From Prevotella sp. MA2016 (GTDB taxonomy: Bacteria > Bacteroidota > Bacteroidia > Bacteroidales > Bacteroidaceae), in the NCBI RefSeq assembly GCF_000619825.1, contig NZ_KK211036.1:729369-793368 (forward strand): DNA of 64,000 nucleotides, read 5' to 3'. Shown here piece by piece: positions 25,913 to 35,954 of the stretch. The position numbers were made by a program, and so were the translations under genes. Under the pieces are notes generated by a model. It was not told where the DNA came from. It ran no database searches and worked only from the letters and a program-made list of their open reading frames with translations. Numbering within the stretch: position 1 is the stretch's first letter; every line of letters starts with the position of its first letter.

Positions 25913-27283
25913 ATGCAAATAAGAAGAAGAATTTGCCTGGCTTTAGGGCTGGCAGTGTGCCTGACGATAGGGGCACAGGATAACGAAATCCATCAACGTT
26001 CAGAAGTGTACGAGTGGCCTACCGACCAATTGGTTGTAAAGAATCTGAAGGCCTGGCAGGACCTCAAGTTTGGTGTACTTTTCCACTGGGGATTGTACAG
26101 CGTACCAGGTATGGTAGAGTCATGGGCTATCTGTGACGAGAACTGGATTACGCGCGACTCTACGCGCACTTATCAGCAGTATATGGACTGGTATTTCGGC
26201 CTGGCCGACGAGCTGAAGCCCACCAAGTTCGACCCCAGTCAGTGGGCCGAAGCCTGCAGCAATGCCGGTATGAAATATATGATTTTCACCACCAAGCACC
26301 ACGATGGTTTCTGCATGTGGGACTCTCAGGAGACTGATTTCACCATCGCCAAGCACGCCTTTAAGGACGATGCCCGCCGCGATGTTCTGAAGCACGTGCT
26401 GGATGCCTTCCGCCAGAAGCAGTTCACCATCGGCACCTATTTCTCGAAGCCCGACTGGCACTCACAGTATTACTGGTGGGATGTATATGCCAAGAAGGGT
26501 CGCAACGTGAACTACCCTGTAGATCAGCACCCCTGGCGCTGGCAGCAGTTCAAGCAGTTCACCCATCGCCAGATGAATGAGATTCTGTCGCGCTATGGCA
26601 AGGTAGATATCCTGTGGCTCGATGGCGGCTGGGTGGCCAAGGAGAATCGCGGTCAGGATCTAGATATGCCTGAGGTGGCCCGTATCGCCCGCAAGAATCA
26701 GCCTGGCATCATCATCGTAGATCGCACCATCCATGGTCCTTATGAGAATTATCAGACACCAGAGCGCACCATTCCTGAGACACAGCTTGACTTCCCTTGG
26801 GAGAGCTGCATCCCTCTGACTGACGACTGGGGCTGGGTGCCTCGCCCACGCTTCAAGAGCCCTGAGAAGGTGATTGGCACCCTGATTGAGATTGTGGCCA
26901 AGGGCGGCAATCTGGTACTCGGCGTTGGTCCTACCCCAGAAGGACTCATCGAGCCTGAGAGCGTGAAGCGCCTGAACGCCATCGGCGCCTGGCTCAAGCA
27001 GAATGGAAAGGCTATCTACAACACCACCATCACCCCTCACTACAACGAGGGCAACGTATGGTTCACCAAAGCCAAGGACGGCAGTCGCCACTATGCCATC
27101 TACCGTCTGGAGGATGGCGAGCAGTTGCCAGCCACCATCAGCTGGAGCGAGCATCTGCCTAAGAAATCCATCCGTTTGGTCAGCAATGGCAAACGCTTGA
27201 AATACAAGGTACAGGGCAACCGCGTAACCGTCAGCCTGCCCAAACAACCAGCGCAACAATCATTAGCATTCGAAATTGACTAA
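25913..27283 (+). CDS. GH29 alpha-L-fucosidase (short form)
   Basis: Retaining exo-fucosidase, 456 aa. Signal peptide RRRICLALGLAVCLTIGAQ. Barrel motifs include FGVLFHWGLYSVPG, MIFTTKHHDGFCMWDS and the nucleophile Asp237 in VDILWLDGGWV; a beta-sandwich tail from about 355 completes it. No extra binding domain. First gene of a tight six-gene operon. In the N-glycan setting it would remove core or antennary fucose; the linkage cannot be read from sequence alone. Confidence 0.94.
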   Translation: MQIRRRICLALGLAVCLTIGAQDNEIHQRSEVYEWPTDQLVVKNLKAWQDLKFGVLFHWGLYSVPGMVESWAICDENWITRDSTRTYQQYMDWYFGLADELKPTKFDPSQWAEACSNAGMKYMIFTTKHHDGFCMWDSQETDFTIAKHAFKDDARRDVLKHVLDAFRQKQFTIGTYFSKPDWHSQYYWWDVYAKKGRNVNYPVDQHPWRWQQFKQFTHRQMNEILSRYGKVDILWLDGGWVAKENRGQDLDMPEVARIARKNQPGIIIVDRTIHGPYENYQTPERTIPETQLDFPWESCIPLTDDWGWVPRPRFKSPEKVIGTLIEIVAKGGNLVLGVGPTPEGLIEPESVKRLNAIGAWLKQNGKAIYNTTITPHYNEGNVWFTKAKDGSRHYAIYRLEDGEQLPATISWSEHLPKKSIRLVSNGKRLKYKVQGNRVTVSLPKQPAQQSLAFEID

Positions 27284-27309
27284 TTATATTTAAACTAAAC
27301 TTTGAACTT

Positions 27310-29586
27310 ATGAAAATTATTAGCATGAAGAAGGCTCTCGTAGCCTTGTCGCTCCTCACCTGTCAGACCGTTGCTGTAGCCAAGCAGCAGCCTGTCGATT
27401 ACGTGAGCACATTAGTAGGAACCGATTCCAAGTACACCCTCTCCACAGGCAACACCTACCCTGCTGTGGCCATGCCTTGGGGCATGAACTTCTGGGTAGC
27501 GCAGACTGGCAGGAACGGCGACGGTTGGCAGTACACCTATAGCTCCGATAAGATTCGCGGCTTGAAGCAGACCCACCAGCCCAGTCCTTGGATCAACGAC
27601 TATGGTCAGTTCTCGCTGATGCCAACTGTTGGCGCGAAGGTGTTCGATGAGAAAAAGCGTGCCAGCTGGTTCTCGCACAAGGCCGAGATAGCCACACCTT
27701 ATTATTATAGTGTATATCTGGCCGACTACGATGTGACTGCCGAGGTAGCACCTACAGAGCGTGCTGCCGTGCTGCAGTTCACCTTCCCTGAGACCAGCGA
27801 AGCCAACGTGGTGGTGGACGCTTTCGACAAGGGTTCGTTCGTGAAAATCATCCCTTCAGAGAACAAGGTGGTGGGCTATACCACCAAGAACAGCGGTGGC
27901 GTGCCAGCCAACTTCAAGAACTGGTTTGTCATCAAGTTCAACAAGCCCTTCACCAGCTGCACCACCGTTAAGGATAGCGTTTTCAGCAGTCAGCTGGAGA
28001 TGACCACCGATCATGCTGGTGCCATCGTATCGTTCCAGACACGCCGAGGCGAGAAAGTAAGCGCTTGCGTAGCCTCTTCGTTCATCAGTCTGGAGCAGGC
28101 CGAGCAGAATCTCAGCGAGATTGGCAAGCGTTCTCTCGACGAAGTGAAACAGGCCGGCTATGAGCGCTGGAACGATGTGCTGGGGCGCATCGAAATCGAG
28201 GATACCAACATCGACCACCTGCGCACCTTCTATAGCTGCTTGTATCGCTCAGTGCTCTTCCCTCGCAGTTTCTACGAGATGGATGCTCAGGGCAACCCCA
28301 TCCACTACAGCCCTTACAACGGCGAAGTACGCAAGGGATATATGTTTACCGACACAGGTTTCTGGGACACCTTCCGCTGCCTGTTCCCACTGCTCAATCT
28401 GGTTTATCCCTCGATGAATGTCAAGATGCAGGAGGGACTAGTAAATGCTTATCTGGAGAGCGGTTTCCTGCCCGAATGGGCCAGTCCGGGCCATCGTGGC
28501 TGCATGGTGGGCAACAACTCAGCCTCAATCGTGGCCGATGCCTACCTGAAGGGTTTGCGCGGCTATGACGCCAATAAGCTTTGGGAAGCCGTCGTCCACG
28601 GCACACAGGCCGTTCACCCCGAGGTGAGCAGCACAGGTCGCCTGGGTCACGAATACTACAATAAGTTGGGTTATGTGCCCTACGATGTAGATATCCGCGA
28701 GAATGCTGCCCGCACCCTGGAGTATGCCTACGACGACTGGTGCATCTACCAGTTTGGTAAGGCTCTTGGCAAGAAGAAAAAGGAACTGGCCGTCTATGCC
28801 AAGCGCGCTATGAACTATAAGAACCTCTATGATAAGGAGACCAAGCTGATGCGTGGCCGCCTAAAGAATGGTGAGTTTATGAAGCCTTTCAATCCCTTGA
28901 AGTGGGGCGACGCCTTCACTGAGGGTAACAGCTGGCACTACACCTGGTCGGTATTCCACGACCCACAGGGACTCATCAACCTGATGGGAGGCAAGGCATC
29001 GTTCAATCAGATGCTCGACTCAGTGTTCGCCCTGCCCCCCGTCTTCGACGATAGCTACTACGGATTCACCATCCACGAGATTCGTGAGATGCAGATTATG
29101 AACATGGGCAACTACGCTCACGGCAATCAGCCCATCCAGCACATGATCTACCTCTATGGCTACAGCGGCGAGCCTTGGAAGACCCAGTATTGGATTCGCG
29201 AGGTGATGAACCGCCTCTATAATGCCAACCCCGACGGCTATTGTGGCGACGAGGACAACGGTCAGACCTCAGCCTGGTATGTATTCTCAGCCTTAGGCTT
29301 CTATCCCGTTTGTCCTGGCAGCAACCAGTATGTCATCGGCACCCCCTACTTCAAGAAAGCCACCGTTCACCTGGAGAATGGCAACACCCTGAACATCAAC
29401 AGTCAGGGCGAAGGCTGCTATATCCAGCAGATGACCCTTGGCGGAGCCGACTATCAGCACAACTATCTGAATCACGACCAGCTGCTGAAGGGCGCCAACA
29501 TCCAGTTCAGCATGGGCACCACTGCCAACAAGCAGCGCGGCACCCAGCCAGAGGATGCGCCCTACTCGTTCACGAATGAACAATAA
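27310..29586 (+). CDS. GH92 alpha-mannosidase (second copy)
   Basis: 758 aa with signal peptide (KKALVALSLLTCQTVAVA). Starts PVDYVSTLVGTDSKYTLSTGNTYPAVAMPWG, which is a somewhat different N-terminal sandwich from the other copies. Barrel motifs: AFTEGNSWHYTWSVFHD (general acid Glu kept), YAHGNQPIQHMIYLYGY (Gln where the first copy has Glu, and SHH missing) and CGDEDNGQTSAWYVFSALGFYP. The active-site changes suggest a linkage specificity different from the copy at 11044. 26 bp after the fucosidase gene. Confidence 0.93.
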   Translation: MKIISMKKALVALSLLTCQTVAVAKQQPVDYVSTLVGTDSKYTLSTGNTYPAVAMPWGMNFWVAQTGRNGDGWQYTYSSDKIRGLKQTHQPSPWINDYGQFSLMPTVGAKVFDEKKRASWFSHKAEIATPYYYSVYLADYDVTAEVAPTERAAVLQFTFPETSEANVVVDAFDKGSFVKIIPSENKVVGYTTKNSGGVPANFKNWFVIKFNKPFTSCTTVKDSVFSSQLEMTTDHAGAIVSFQTRRGEKVSACVASSFISLEQAEQNLSEIGKRSLDEVKQAGYERWNDVLGRIEIEDTNIDHLRTFYSCLYRSVLFPRSFYEMDAQGNPIHYSPYNGEVRKGYMFTDTGFWDTFRCLFPLLNLVYPSMNVKMQEGLVNAYLESGFLPEWASPGHRGCMVGNNSASIVADAYLKGLRGYDANKLWEAVVHGTQAVHPEVSSTGRLGHEYYNKLGYVPYDVDIRENAARTLEYAYDDWCIYQFGKALGKKKKELAVYAKRAMNYKNLYDKETKLMRGRLKNGEFMKPFNPLKWGDAFTEGNSWHYTWSVFHDPQGLINLMGGKASFNQMLDSVFALPPVFDDSYYGFTIHEIREMQIMNMGNYAHGNQPIQHMIYLYGYSGEPWKTQYWIREVMNRLYNANPDGYCGDEDNGQTSAWYVFSALGFYPVCPGSNQYVIGTPYFKKATVHLENGNTLNINSQGEGCYIQQMTLGGADYQHNYLNHDQLLKGANIQFSMGTTANKQRGTQPEDAPYSFTNEQ

Positions 29587-29595
29587 TAACACAAT

Positions 29596-31401
29596 ATGAG
29601 AAAATCTATCTTACTATTCAGTTTTAACGTTTTACTACTCTCAGCTTCTGCACAGAAACAGGCTCCAGCACCCGTTGCACCCCTGCCCACGCCCCATCAG
29701 GTGGCGTGGCAGAAGCTCGAGACTTACGCATTTATTCATTTCGGCCCAAACACGTTTGGTAATCGCGAGTGGGGATATGGCGACGCCGCCCTCTCCGATT
29801 TCAATCCAGGCAAGCTCGATACCGAGCAGTGGGCCAAGACCATCAAGGCAGCAGGCATGAAGGGCGTTATCCTTACCGCCAAGCACCATGATGGTTTCTG
29901 TTTATGGCCCACCAAGTACACTGACTACAGCGTGCGCAACACCCCTTACAAGGATGGTAAGGGCGACATTGTGGGCGAGCTGGCAGCAGCCTGCAAGAAG
30001 CACGGTCTGAAACTGGGCCTCTATCTCTCACCATGGGATCGCCATCAGGCTTTCTATGGCACCCCACTCTACGTGGAGTACTTCTATGCCCAGTTGGAAG
30101 AGCTGCTCACGCAGTATGGCGAGCTCTTCGAGGTGTGGTTTGATGGTGCCAATGGTGGCGACGGCTGGTATGGCGGCGCCAAGGAAGTGCGCAAAATCGA
30201 TCGCCGCACCTACTATGATTTCCCTCGTGCCCACCAGCTGGTTTACAAGCACCAGCCACAGGCCATCATCTTCAGCGATGGCGGTCCTGGCTGCCGTTGG
30301 GTAGGCAATGAAGAGGGTTATGCCGATGCCACCAATTGGTCGTTCCTGCGCATCAATGAGGTTTATCCTGGCTACGACAAGTACTACGAACTGACCAGCG
30401 GACATGCCGATGGCGACACCTGGGTGCCCTCAGAGTGCAACACCAGCATCCGTCCAGGTTGGTTCTATCATGAGAGCGAAGATACACGCGTGAAGAGCAT
30501 CGAACAGCTCACCGACCTGTATTATCGCAGTGTGGGTCATAACGGCACATTCCTGCTCAACTTCCCTGTTGACAAGGACGGACTCATCCACCCCATCGAC
30601 TCAGCCCATGCAGTGGATTACCACAAGCAGGTGGCAGCCGAACTGGGTCAGAATCTGCTCAAGAAGGCCAGCATCAAGGCCTCGAATGTGCGTGATAAGA
30701 AAGGCTTCGGCCCCCAGCACCTGACGGATGGCAACTACGACACCTACTGGGCCACTCAGGATGGTGTGACAGCTGCCACACTCGAGATTTCGCTGAAGGG
30801 CCAGCAGCGCATCAACCGCGTGATGCTGCAAGAGTATATCCCTCTGGGCCAGCGCGTTACAAAGTTTCACTTAGAGTATCTGGAGAATGGAAAATGGCAG
30901 CCCGTTCAGATCAAAGAGGCCACCACAACCATCGGCTACAAGCGCCTGTTGCGCTTCCAGACCATCCGAACCAAGAAGCTGCGCGTGTGCTTCGAAGAGG
31001 CTCGCGGCCCACTCTGCATCAACGGCCTCGGCGCCTACTATGCGCCCCACGCTTTGGAGAGCTATCAGCAGCAGGAACTCCATGTGAAAGGCTTCGACTT
31101 CAAGGTGAGCGCACAGGATAATCGCACCCTCACCTTCGACCTGGGCAGCATGCGCCAGATACGTTCGCTGCACTACAAACCCGCCAAGACAGGTATGATT
31201 TCGCACTACGAGATATGGGCTGGCAGCACCCCCGAAACGATGAAGCGCATCGCTGCTGGCGAGTTTGCCAACATCCGCAACAACCCCATCATGCAGGACG
31301 TGTATTTTGCTCCTGCCGACTGCCGCTACGTGCAGCTCAAGGCCGTACGCCTCGTCAACGAATCAGAACCAGCAACATTCGATAAAATCATCATCCTCTA
31401 A
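29596..31401 (+). CDS. GH29 alpha-L-fucosidase with C-terminal F5/8 (discoidin) domains
   Basis: 601 aa with signal peptide RKSILLFSFNVLLLSASAQ. Barrel motifs FIHFGPNTFGNREWG, VILTAKHHDGFCLWPT and nucleophile Asp183 in FEVWFDGANGGDGW place it with the GH29-B type (alpha-1,3/4-fucosidases acting on branched Lewis-type ends), an assignment by overall architecture. Residues about 355-475 and 490-600 are discoidin-like (ASNVRDKKGFGPQHLTDGNYDTYWA). The pairing of a short and a long GH29 in one operon suggests removal of two kinds of fucose. 9 bp after the GH92 gene. Confidence 0.93.
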   Translation: MRKSILLFSFNVLLLSASAQKQAPAPVAPLPTPHQVAWQKLETYAFIHFGPNTFGNREWGYGDAALSDFNPGKLDTEQWAKTIKAAGMKGVILTAKHHDGFCLWPTKYTDYSVRNTPYKDGKGDIVGELAAACKKHGLKLGLYLSPWDRHQAFYGTPLYVEYFYAQLEELLTQYGELFEVWFDGANGGDGWYGGAKEVRKIDRRTYYDFPRAHQLVYKHQPQAIIFSDGGPGCRWVGNEEGYADATNWSFLRINEVYPGYDKYYELTSGHADGDTWVPSECNTSIRPGWFYHESEDTRVKSIEQLTDLYYRSVGHNGTFLLNFPVDKDGLIHPIDSAHAVDYHKQVAAELGQNLLKKASIKASNVRDKKGFGPQHLTDGNYDTYWATQDGVTAATLEISLKGQQRINRVMLQEYIPLGQRVTKFHLEYLENGKWQPVQIKEATTTIGYKRLLRFQTIRTKKLRVCFEEARGPLCINGLGAYYAPHALESYQQQELHVKGFDFKVSAQDNRTLTFDLGSMRQIRSLHYKPAKTGMISHYEIWAGSTPETMKRIAAGEFANIRNNPIMQDVYFAPADCRYVQLKAVRLVNESEPATFDKIIIL

Positions 31402-31403
31402 CA

Positions 31404-33755
31404 ATGAAACGAATTATCCTATCCACGATGGTGTGCTGCCTGGCACTTAACCTTCCAGCAGCCACCAAACACAAGCCGAAGGAGAAGCTGCCTTACCAGA
31501 ATGCGCAGCTCAGTGTTGATGAGCGTGTGAACGACCTCATCAGTCGCATGACCCTCGAAGAGAAAGTGGGTCAGCTATGTTGTACACTCGGCTGGAACTA
31601 CTACACGATTGATGGTAAGAATGTTGAACCATCCGAAGTATTCAAGATTGACATTGCCCAGAGCAAGATTGGTATGGCTTGGGGCACCTATCGTGCCGAC
31701 CCTTGGACGCAGAAATCGCTGGAGAACGGCCTGAACCCCGAACTGGCAGCCAAGGCAGGCAATGCCCTCCAGAAATATGTGATTGAGAACACCCGCCTGG
31801 GCATCCCCCTCTTCCTGGCCGAAGAGGCGCCTCACGGACACATGGCCATCGGCACCACCGTGTTCCCCACCGGCTTTGGTATGGCCGCCACCTGGAATCC
31901 TGAACTCATCGAGCAGGTAGGACAGGTGATTGGTCGCGAGATACGCTTGCAGGGCGGACACATCAGCTATGGTCCTGTGCTCGACCTGGCCCGCGAGCCC
32001 CGCTGGTCGCGCGTCGAAGAGACGATGGGCGAAGACCCCGTACTGGCAGGCGAGTTAGGCGCCGCTATGGTACGCGGTTTGGGCGGCGGCAAACTGTCGA
32101 ACCCCTGGAGCACCATCGCCACCCTGAAGCATTTTATTGGTTATGGCACCACAGAAGGTGGCCAGAACGGTGGCATCACCGTAGCCGGCAATCGCGAACT
32201 GCGCGAGAGCTTCCTGCCACCTTTCAAGAAGGCTATCGAAGCAGGCGCCCTGTCGGTGATGACCAGCTATAACTCACTCGACGGTATCCCCAGCACCTGC
32301 AGCAAGGCACTGCTCACCGACCTGCTGCGCACAGAATGGGGCTTTAATGGTTTTGTGGTGAGCGACCTCTATAGCATCGACGGTATCTATGGCACCCATC
32401 GCGTGGCGCGCAACAAGCAGGAGGCAGGTATCATGGCCCTCAAGGCTGGTGTGGATGCCGACCTGGGCGCCTTTGCCTTTGCACAGCTCACAGACGCTGT
32501 TCAGAAAGGTCTGGTGGCCGAAGCAGATATCGACGTAGCTGTAAGACGCATCTTGAGAATGAAGTTTGAGATGGGGCTGTTTGAGCATCCTTACGTAGAT
32601 GCCAACAAAGCCAGGAAGCAGGTGCGCAGTGCAGCCAACAAGGAAGTGGCGCTGACTACTGCCCGCCAGACCATCACACTGCTCAAGAACGAAGGCAGCA
32701 TCCTGCCCCTCAACAAACAGCAGAAAGTGCTTGTTTGCGGCCCTAATGCCGACAATGTATATAATATGCTTGGCGACTATACCGCACCTCAGGAAGAAGG
32801 TAATGTAAAAACCATCCTGACAGGCATTCGTGGAAAACTGCCCGCCGCTCAGGTGAGCTACGTGAAGGGCTGCGCCATCCGCGACACCACCCAGTCGGAC
32901 ATTACCGCAGCCGTTGAGGCAGCCCGTCAGGCCGATGTGATTGTTGTGGCAGTGGGCGGTTCGAGCGCACGCGACTTCAAGACCAGCTATAAGGAGACAG
33001 GAGCTGCTGTGACAGACAGTAAGACCATCAGCGATATGGACTGCGGCGAAGGTTTCGATCGCGCCACCCTCACCCCATTAGGACATCAGATGCAACTGCT
33101 GGAGGCCCTCAAGGCCACAGGCAAGCCACTGGTAGTGGTATATATCGAAGGTCGCCCCATGGACAAGAGTTGGGCCGCCCAGCATGCCGACGCCCTGCTC
33201 ACAGCCTACTATCCTGGTCAGGAAGGTGGCACAGCCATTGCCGACGTACTCTTTGGCGACTACAACCCAGCCGGCCGTCTGCCAGTATCAGTAGCCGCCA
33301 ACATCGGTCAGCTGCCTGTATATTACAACAAGAAGCCACCTATGCCCCACGACTATGTAGAGATGAGCGCTCGCCCATTCTATGCCTTCGGCTACGGTCT
33401 GTCGTACACCACGTTCGAATACCACAATCTGGAGGTGAAGAAGACAGGCGACACCCAGTTTGAGGTGAGCTTTACCATCACCAATACAGGCAACTACGAT
33501 GGCGACGAGGTGGCCCAGCTCTACCTGCACGACGAGTTTGCCTCTACGGCTCAGCCCATCATGCAGCTCAAGAAGTTTAAGCGCCTGTTTATCCCCAAGG
33601 GCGAGCAGCGCAGCGTGGTGTTCTGCCTCGATGCCGACGACCTCTCTATCGTCGATGCCAACATGCAGCGCGTGGTAGAGCCAGGCGACTTCACCCTGAT
33701 GATTGGTCGCAGTTCAGACAACATCGTTCTTAAAACTAAAATCACCGTCGAATAA
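31404..33755 (+). CDS. GH3 beta-glycosidase (beta-glucosidase/xylosidase type)
   Basis: 783 aa with signal peptide (ILSTMVCCLALNLPAA). Domain order is the GH3 barrel (35-380) with LAEEAPHGHMAIGTTVFP and nucleophile Asp321 in GFVVSDLYSIDG, the alpha/beta sandwich (about 410-640, DVIVVAVGGSSARD) and a C-terminal fibronectin-III-like domain (FTITNTGNYDGDEVAQLYL). Substrate is not predictable from sequence; in an N-glycan locus a beta-xylosidase acting on plant-type glycans or a beta-glucosidase would both be plausible. Two bases separate it from the fucosidase gene and its stop codon overlaps the next ATG. Confidence 0.93.
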   Translation: MKRIILSTMVCCLALNLPAATKHKPKEKLPYQNAQLSVDERVNDLISRMTLEEKVGQLCCTLGWNYYTIDGKNVEPSEVFKIDIAQSKIGMAWGTYRADPWTQKSLENGLNPELAAKAGNALQKYVIENTRLGIPLFLAEEAPHGHMAIGTTVFPTGFGMAATWNPELIEQVGQVIGREIRLQGGHISYGPVLDLAREPRWSRVEETMGEDPVLAGELGAAMVRGLGGGKLSNPWSTIATLKHFIGYGTTEGGQNGGITVAGNRELRESFLPPFKKAIEAGALSVMTSYNSLDGIPSTCSKALLTDLLRTEWGFNGFVVSDLYSIDGIYGTHRVARNKQEAGIMALKAGVDADLGAFAFAQLTDAVQKGLVAEADIDVAVRRILRMKFEMGLFEHPYVDANKARKQVRSAANKEVALTTARQTITLLKNEGSILPLNKQQKVLVCGPNADNVYNMLGDYTAPQEEGNVKTILTGIRGKLPAAQVSYVKGCAIRDTTQSDITAAVEAARQADVIVVAVGGSSARDFKTSYKETGAAVTDSKTISDMDCGEGFDRATLTPLGHQMQLLEALKATGKPLVVVYIEGRPMDKSWAAQHADALLTAYYPGQEGGTAIADVLFGDYNPAGRLPVSVAANIGQLPVYYNKKPPMPHDYVEMSARPFYAFGYGLSYTTFEYHNLEVKKTGDTQFEVSFTITNTGNYDGDEVAQLYLHDEFASTAQPIMQLKKFKRLFIPKGEQRSVVFCLDADDLSIVDANMQRVVEPGDFTLMIGRSSDNIVLKTKITVE

Positions 33756-35926
33756 TGAAAAAGCTCTTTTTACTGTTCACTATTCACTGTTCGCTATTCG
33801 CAGCTGCCCAGCAACCTGTGGACTATGTGGACCCCTTCATCGGCACCACCAACTACAGCGTGTGCAATCCGGGTGCCGTGTGCCCTCATGGCATGATGAG
33901 TGTGGTGCCCTTCAATGTGATGGGCAGCGACCTCAACGTCTATGACAAGGATAAGCGCTGGTGGTCGGCACCTTACGAGTATAACAACAAGTATTTCACA
34001 GGCTTTGCCCACGTCACTCTGAGCGGTGTGGGCTGCCCCGAACTGGGCACACTGCTCACCATGCCTACCACAGGTAAGCTGGATGTTGACTATCGCCACT
34101 ATGGTTCGGAATATAGTGAAGAACAGGCCACACCAGGCTACTATGCCGTGAGCCTGAAGAAATACGGCATCCGCTGCGAGGTGAGCGCCACTCTGCGCTC
34201 GTCGATAGAGCGCTTCACCTTTCCTCAGGGCGAAGGCCACATCCTGCTCAACCTGGGCAACGGTCTTACCAACGAGGTGGGCGGTATGGTGCGCCGCGTC
34301 AGCGATACTGAGATTGAAGGCTACCGCCTGCTGGGCACCTTCTGCTATAATCCCCAAGCCGTGTTCCCCATCTACTTCGTGATGCGCGTCAACAAGCGCC
34401 CCGCCTCGGCAGGCTACTGGAAGAAGCAGCCCCCGATGGACGGACCAGAGAAAGACTGGGACTCCGATCAGGGCAAATACAAGCTCTACACCACCTATGG
34501 CAAGGAACTGGCAGGTGATGATGTGGGCTACTACTTCAACTACAACTGTGCCGCAGGCGAACAGGTTGAGGTGCAGATGGGCGTATCGTTTGTGTCGATA
34601 GAGAACGCCCGCGAGAATCTGCAGCAGGAGCAGCAGGGATTCGCTTTCAATGCCACACGCCAGCAAGCCCGCCAGCAGTGGGCCGAGACGCTCAACCGCA
34701 TCAGCGTGAAGGGCGGCACCGAGGCCCAGCGCCGCATGCTCTACACAGCCCTCTACCACACCCAGATTCACCCTAACATCCTGCAGGATGTAAACGGTCA
34801 GTACCCCAAGATGGAGAGCTTCGAGATTGGCCATACTGATGGCAACCGCTACACGGTTTTCTCACTCTGGGACACCTACCGCAACGTGGGCCAGCTGATG
34901 ACGCTACTCTACCCCGAGCAGCAATTGGACATGATACGCTCTATGATTGAGATGTATAAGGAATGGGGCTGGATGCCCAAATGGGAGCTCTATAGTCGCG
35001 AGACGTGGACGATGGAGGGCGACCCCGCCATCCCGTTTATTGCCGACGCCTGGCTGAAAGGTTTGCGCGACTTTGATATCGATACCGCCTACGAAGCCTT
35101 CCGCAAGTCGGCCACACTACCTGGCAAGGACAACAAGATGCGCCCCGATGCCGACCCCTACTACAGTCGTGGCTACGTGCCCATGGGTCAGTATGCTGCC
35201 GACATGTCGGGCGACAACTCCGTATCTCATGCCCTCGAATACTACATTGCCGATGCCTCATTGGCCAATCTGGCCGAAGCCTTAGGCAAGAAAGCCGATG
35301 CCAAGCGCTTCCGCCAGCAGTCGTTGGGCTATCGTCACTATTACTCTAAGGAGTCGGGCACGCTGCGCCCCATCAACTACGATGGCACGTTCCTCAGTCC
35401 GTTCGACCCTAAGGATGGTGCCGACTTCTCTAACGCCCCAGGCTTCCACGAGGGCAGCGCCTGGAACTACACGTTCTACGTGCCCCACGATGTGAAAGGT
35501 CTGGCGCGCCTGATGGGTGGCAACAAGCAGTTTGTGAAGAAGCTGCAGCGCGTGTTCGACGAGGGCCTCTACGACCCCGCCAACGAGCCCGACATAGCCT
35601 ATCCTTTCCTCTTCACCTATTTCAAGGGCGAGGAATGGCGCACGCAGAAGATTGTGCGTCAACTCATCGACAAGCATTTCTCTGACAAGCCCAATGGCAT
35701 CCCAGGCAATGACGACTGCGGCACCATGTCAACATGGCTCATCTTTGCGATGATAGGTCTCTATCCCGACTGCCCAGGCTCACCTACGTATGCTGTTACT
35801 GATCCTGTGTTCGACGAGGTGACACTGCATCTCGACAAGCGCTACTACCCGAAGGGGGAGATTGTGCTGAAGGCAGGAGAAAAGCGTATGCGTCACCGCA
35901 TTACGCATCAAGAATTGAAAAATTGA
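33755..35926 (+). CDS. GH92 alpha-mannosidase (third, divergent copy)
   Basis: 723 aa. N-terminus PVDYVDPFIGTTNYSVCNPGAVCPHGMMS is typical GH92. Barrel motifs: GFHEGSAWNYTFYVPHD (general acid Glu kept), DPANEPDIAYPFLFTYF (the His-rich substrate loop of the first copy is gone) and PGNDDCGTMSTWLIFAMIGLYP. The signal peptide LFLLFTIHCSLFA is encoded by a TTCACTATTCACTG-type repeat, and the last residues ELKN by an AATTGAAA repeat (see findings). It overlaps the GH3 stop codon by one base, so translation is probably coupled. Confidence 0.92.
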   Translation: MKKLFLLFTIHCSLFAAAQQPVDYVDPFIGTTNYSVCNPGAVCPHGMMSVVPFNVMGSDLNVYDKDKRWWSAPYEYNNKYFTGFAHVTLSGVGCPELGTLLTMPTTGKLDVDYRHYGSEYSEEQATPGYYAVSLKKYGIRCEVSATLRSSIERFTFPQGEGHILLNLGNGLTNEVGGMVRRVSDTEIEGYRLLGTFCYNPQAVFPIYFVMRVNKRPASAGYWKKQPPMDGPEKDWDSDQGKYKLYTTYGKELAGDDVGYYFNYNCAAGEQVEVQMGVSFVSIENARENLQQEQQGFAFNATRQQARQQWAETLNRISVKGGTEAQRRMLYTALYHTQIHPNILQDVNGQYPKMESFEIGHTDGNRYTVFSLWDTYRNVGQLMTLLYPEQQLDMIRSMIEMYKEWGWMPKWELYSRETWTMEGDPAIPFIADAWLKGLRDFDIDTAYEAFRKSATLPGKDNKMRPDADPYYSRGYVPMGQYAADMSGDNSVSHALEYYIADASLANLAEALGKKADAKRFRQQSLGYRHYYSKESGTLRPINYDGTFLSPFDPKDGADFSNAPGFHEGSAWNYTFYVPHDVKGLARLMGGNKQFVKKLQRVFDEGLYDPANEPDIAYPFLFTYFKGEEWRTQKIVRQLIDKHFSDKPNGIPGNDDCGTMSTWLIFAMIGLYPDCPGSPTYAVTDPVFDEVTLHLDKRYYPKGEIVLKAGEKRMRHRITHQELKN
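33774..33800. repeat. TTCACTATTCACTG-type repeat encoding a signal peptide core
   Basis: Three near copies of a 9-bp unit (GTTCACTAT, TCACTGTTC, GCTATTCG) run through codons 7-15 of the GH92 gene. Confidence 0.6.
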
Positions 35927-35951
35927 AAAATTGAAAAATTGAAGAATTGAA
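35913..35951. repeat. AATTGAAA tandem repeat spanning a gene end
   Basis: Four to five near-perfect 9-bp AATTGAAAA units. The GH92 stop codon TGA (35924-35926) is inside the second unit; the rest forms the spacer before cutC. Confidence 0.85.
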
Positions 35952-35954
35952 AAG

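Noticed and set aside
33794..34834. Minus-strand ORF of 346 codons inside the third GH92 gene
   Set aside because: Ala/His-rich reverse-frame translation typical of GC-rich codons; no motifs.
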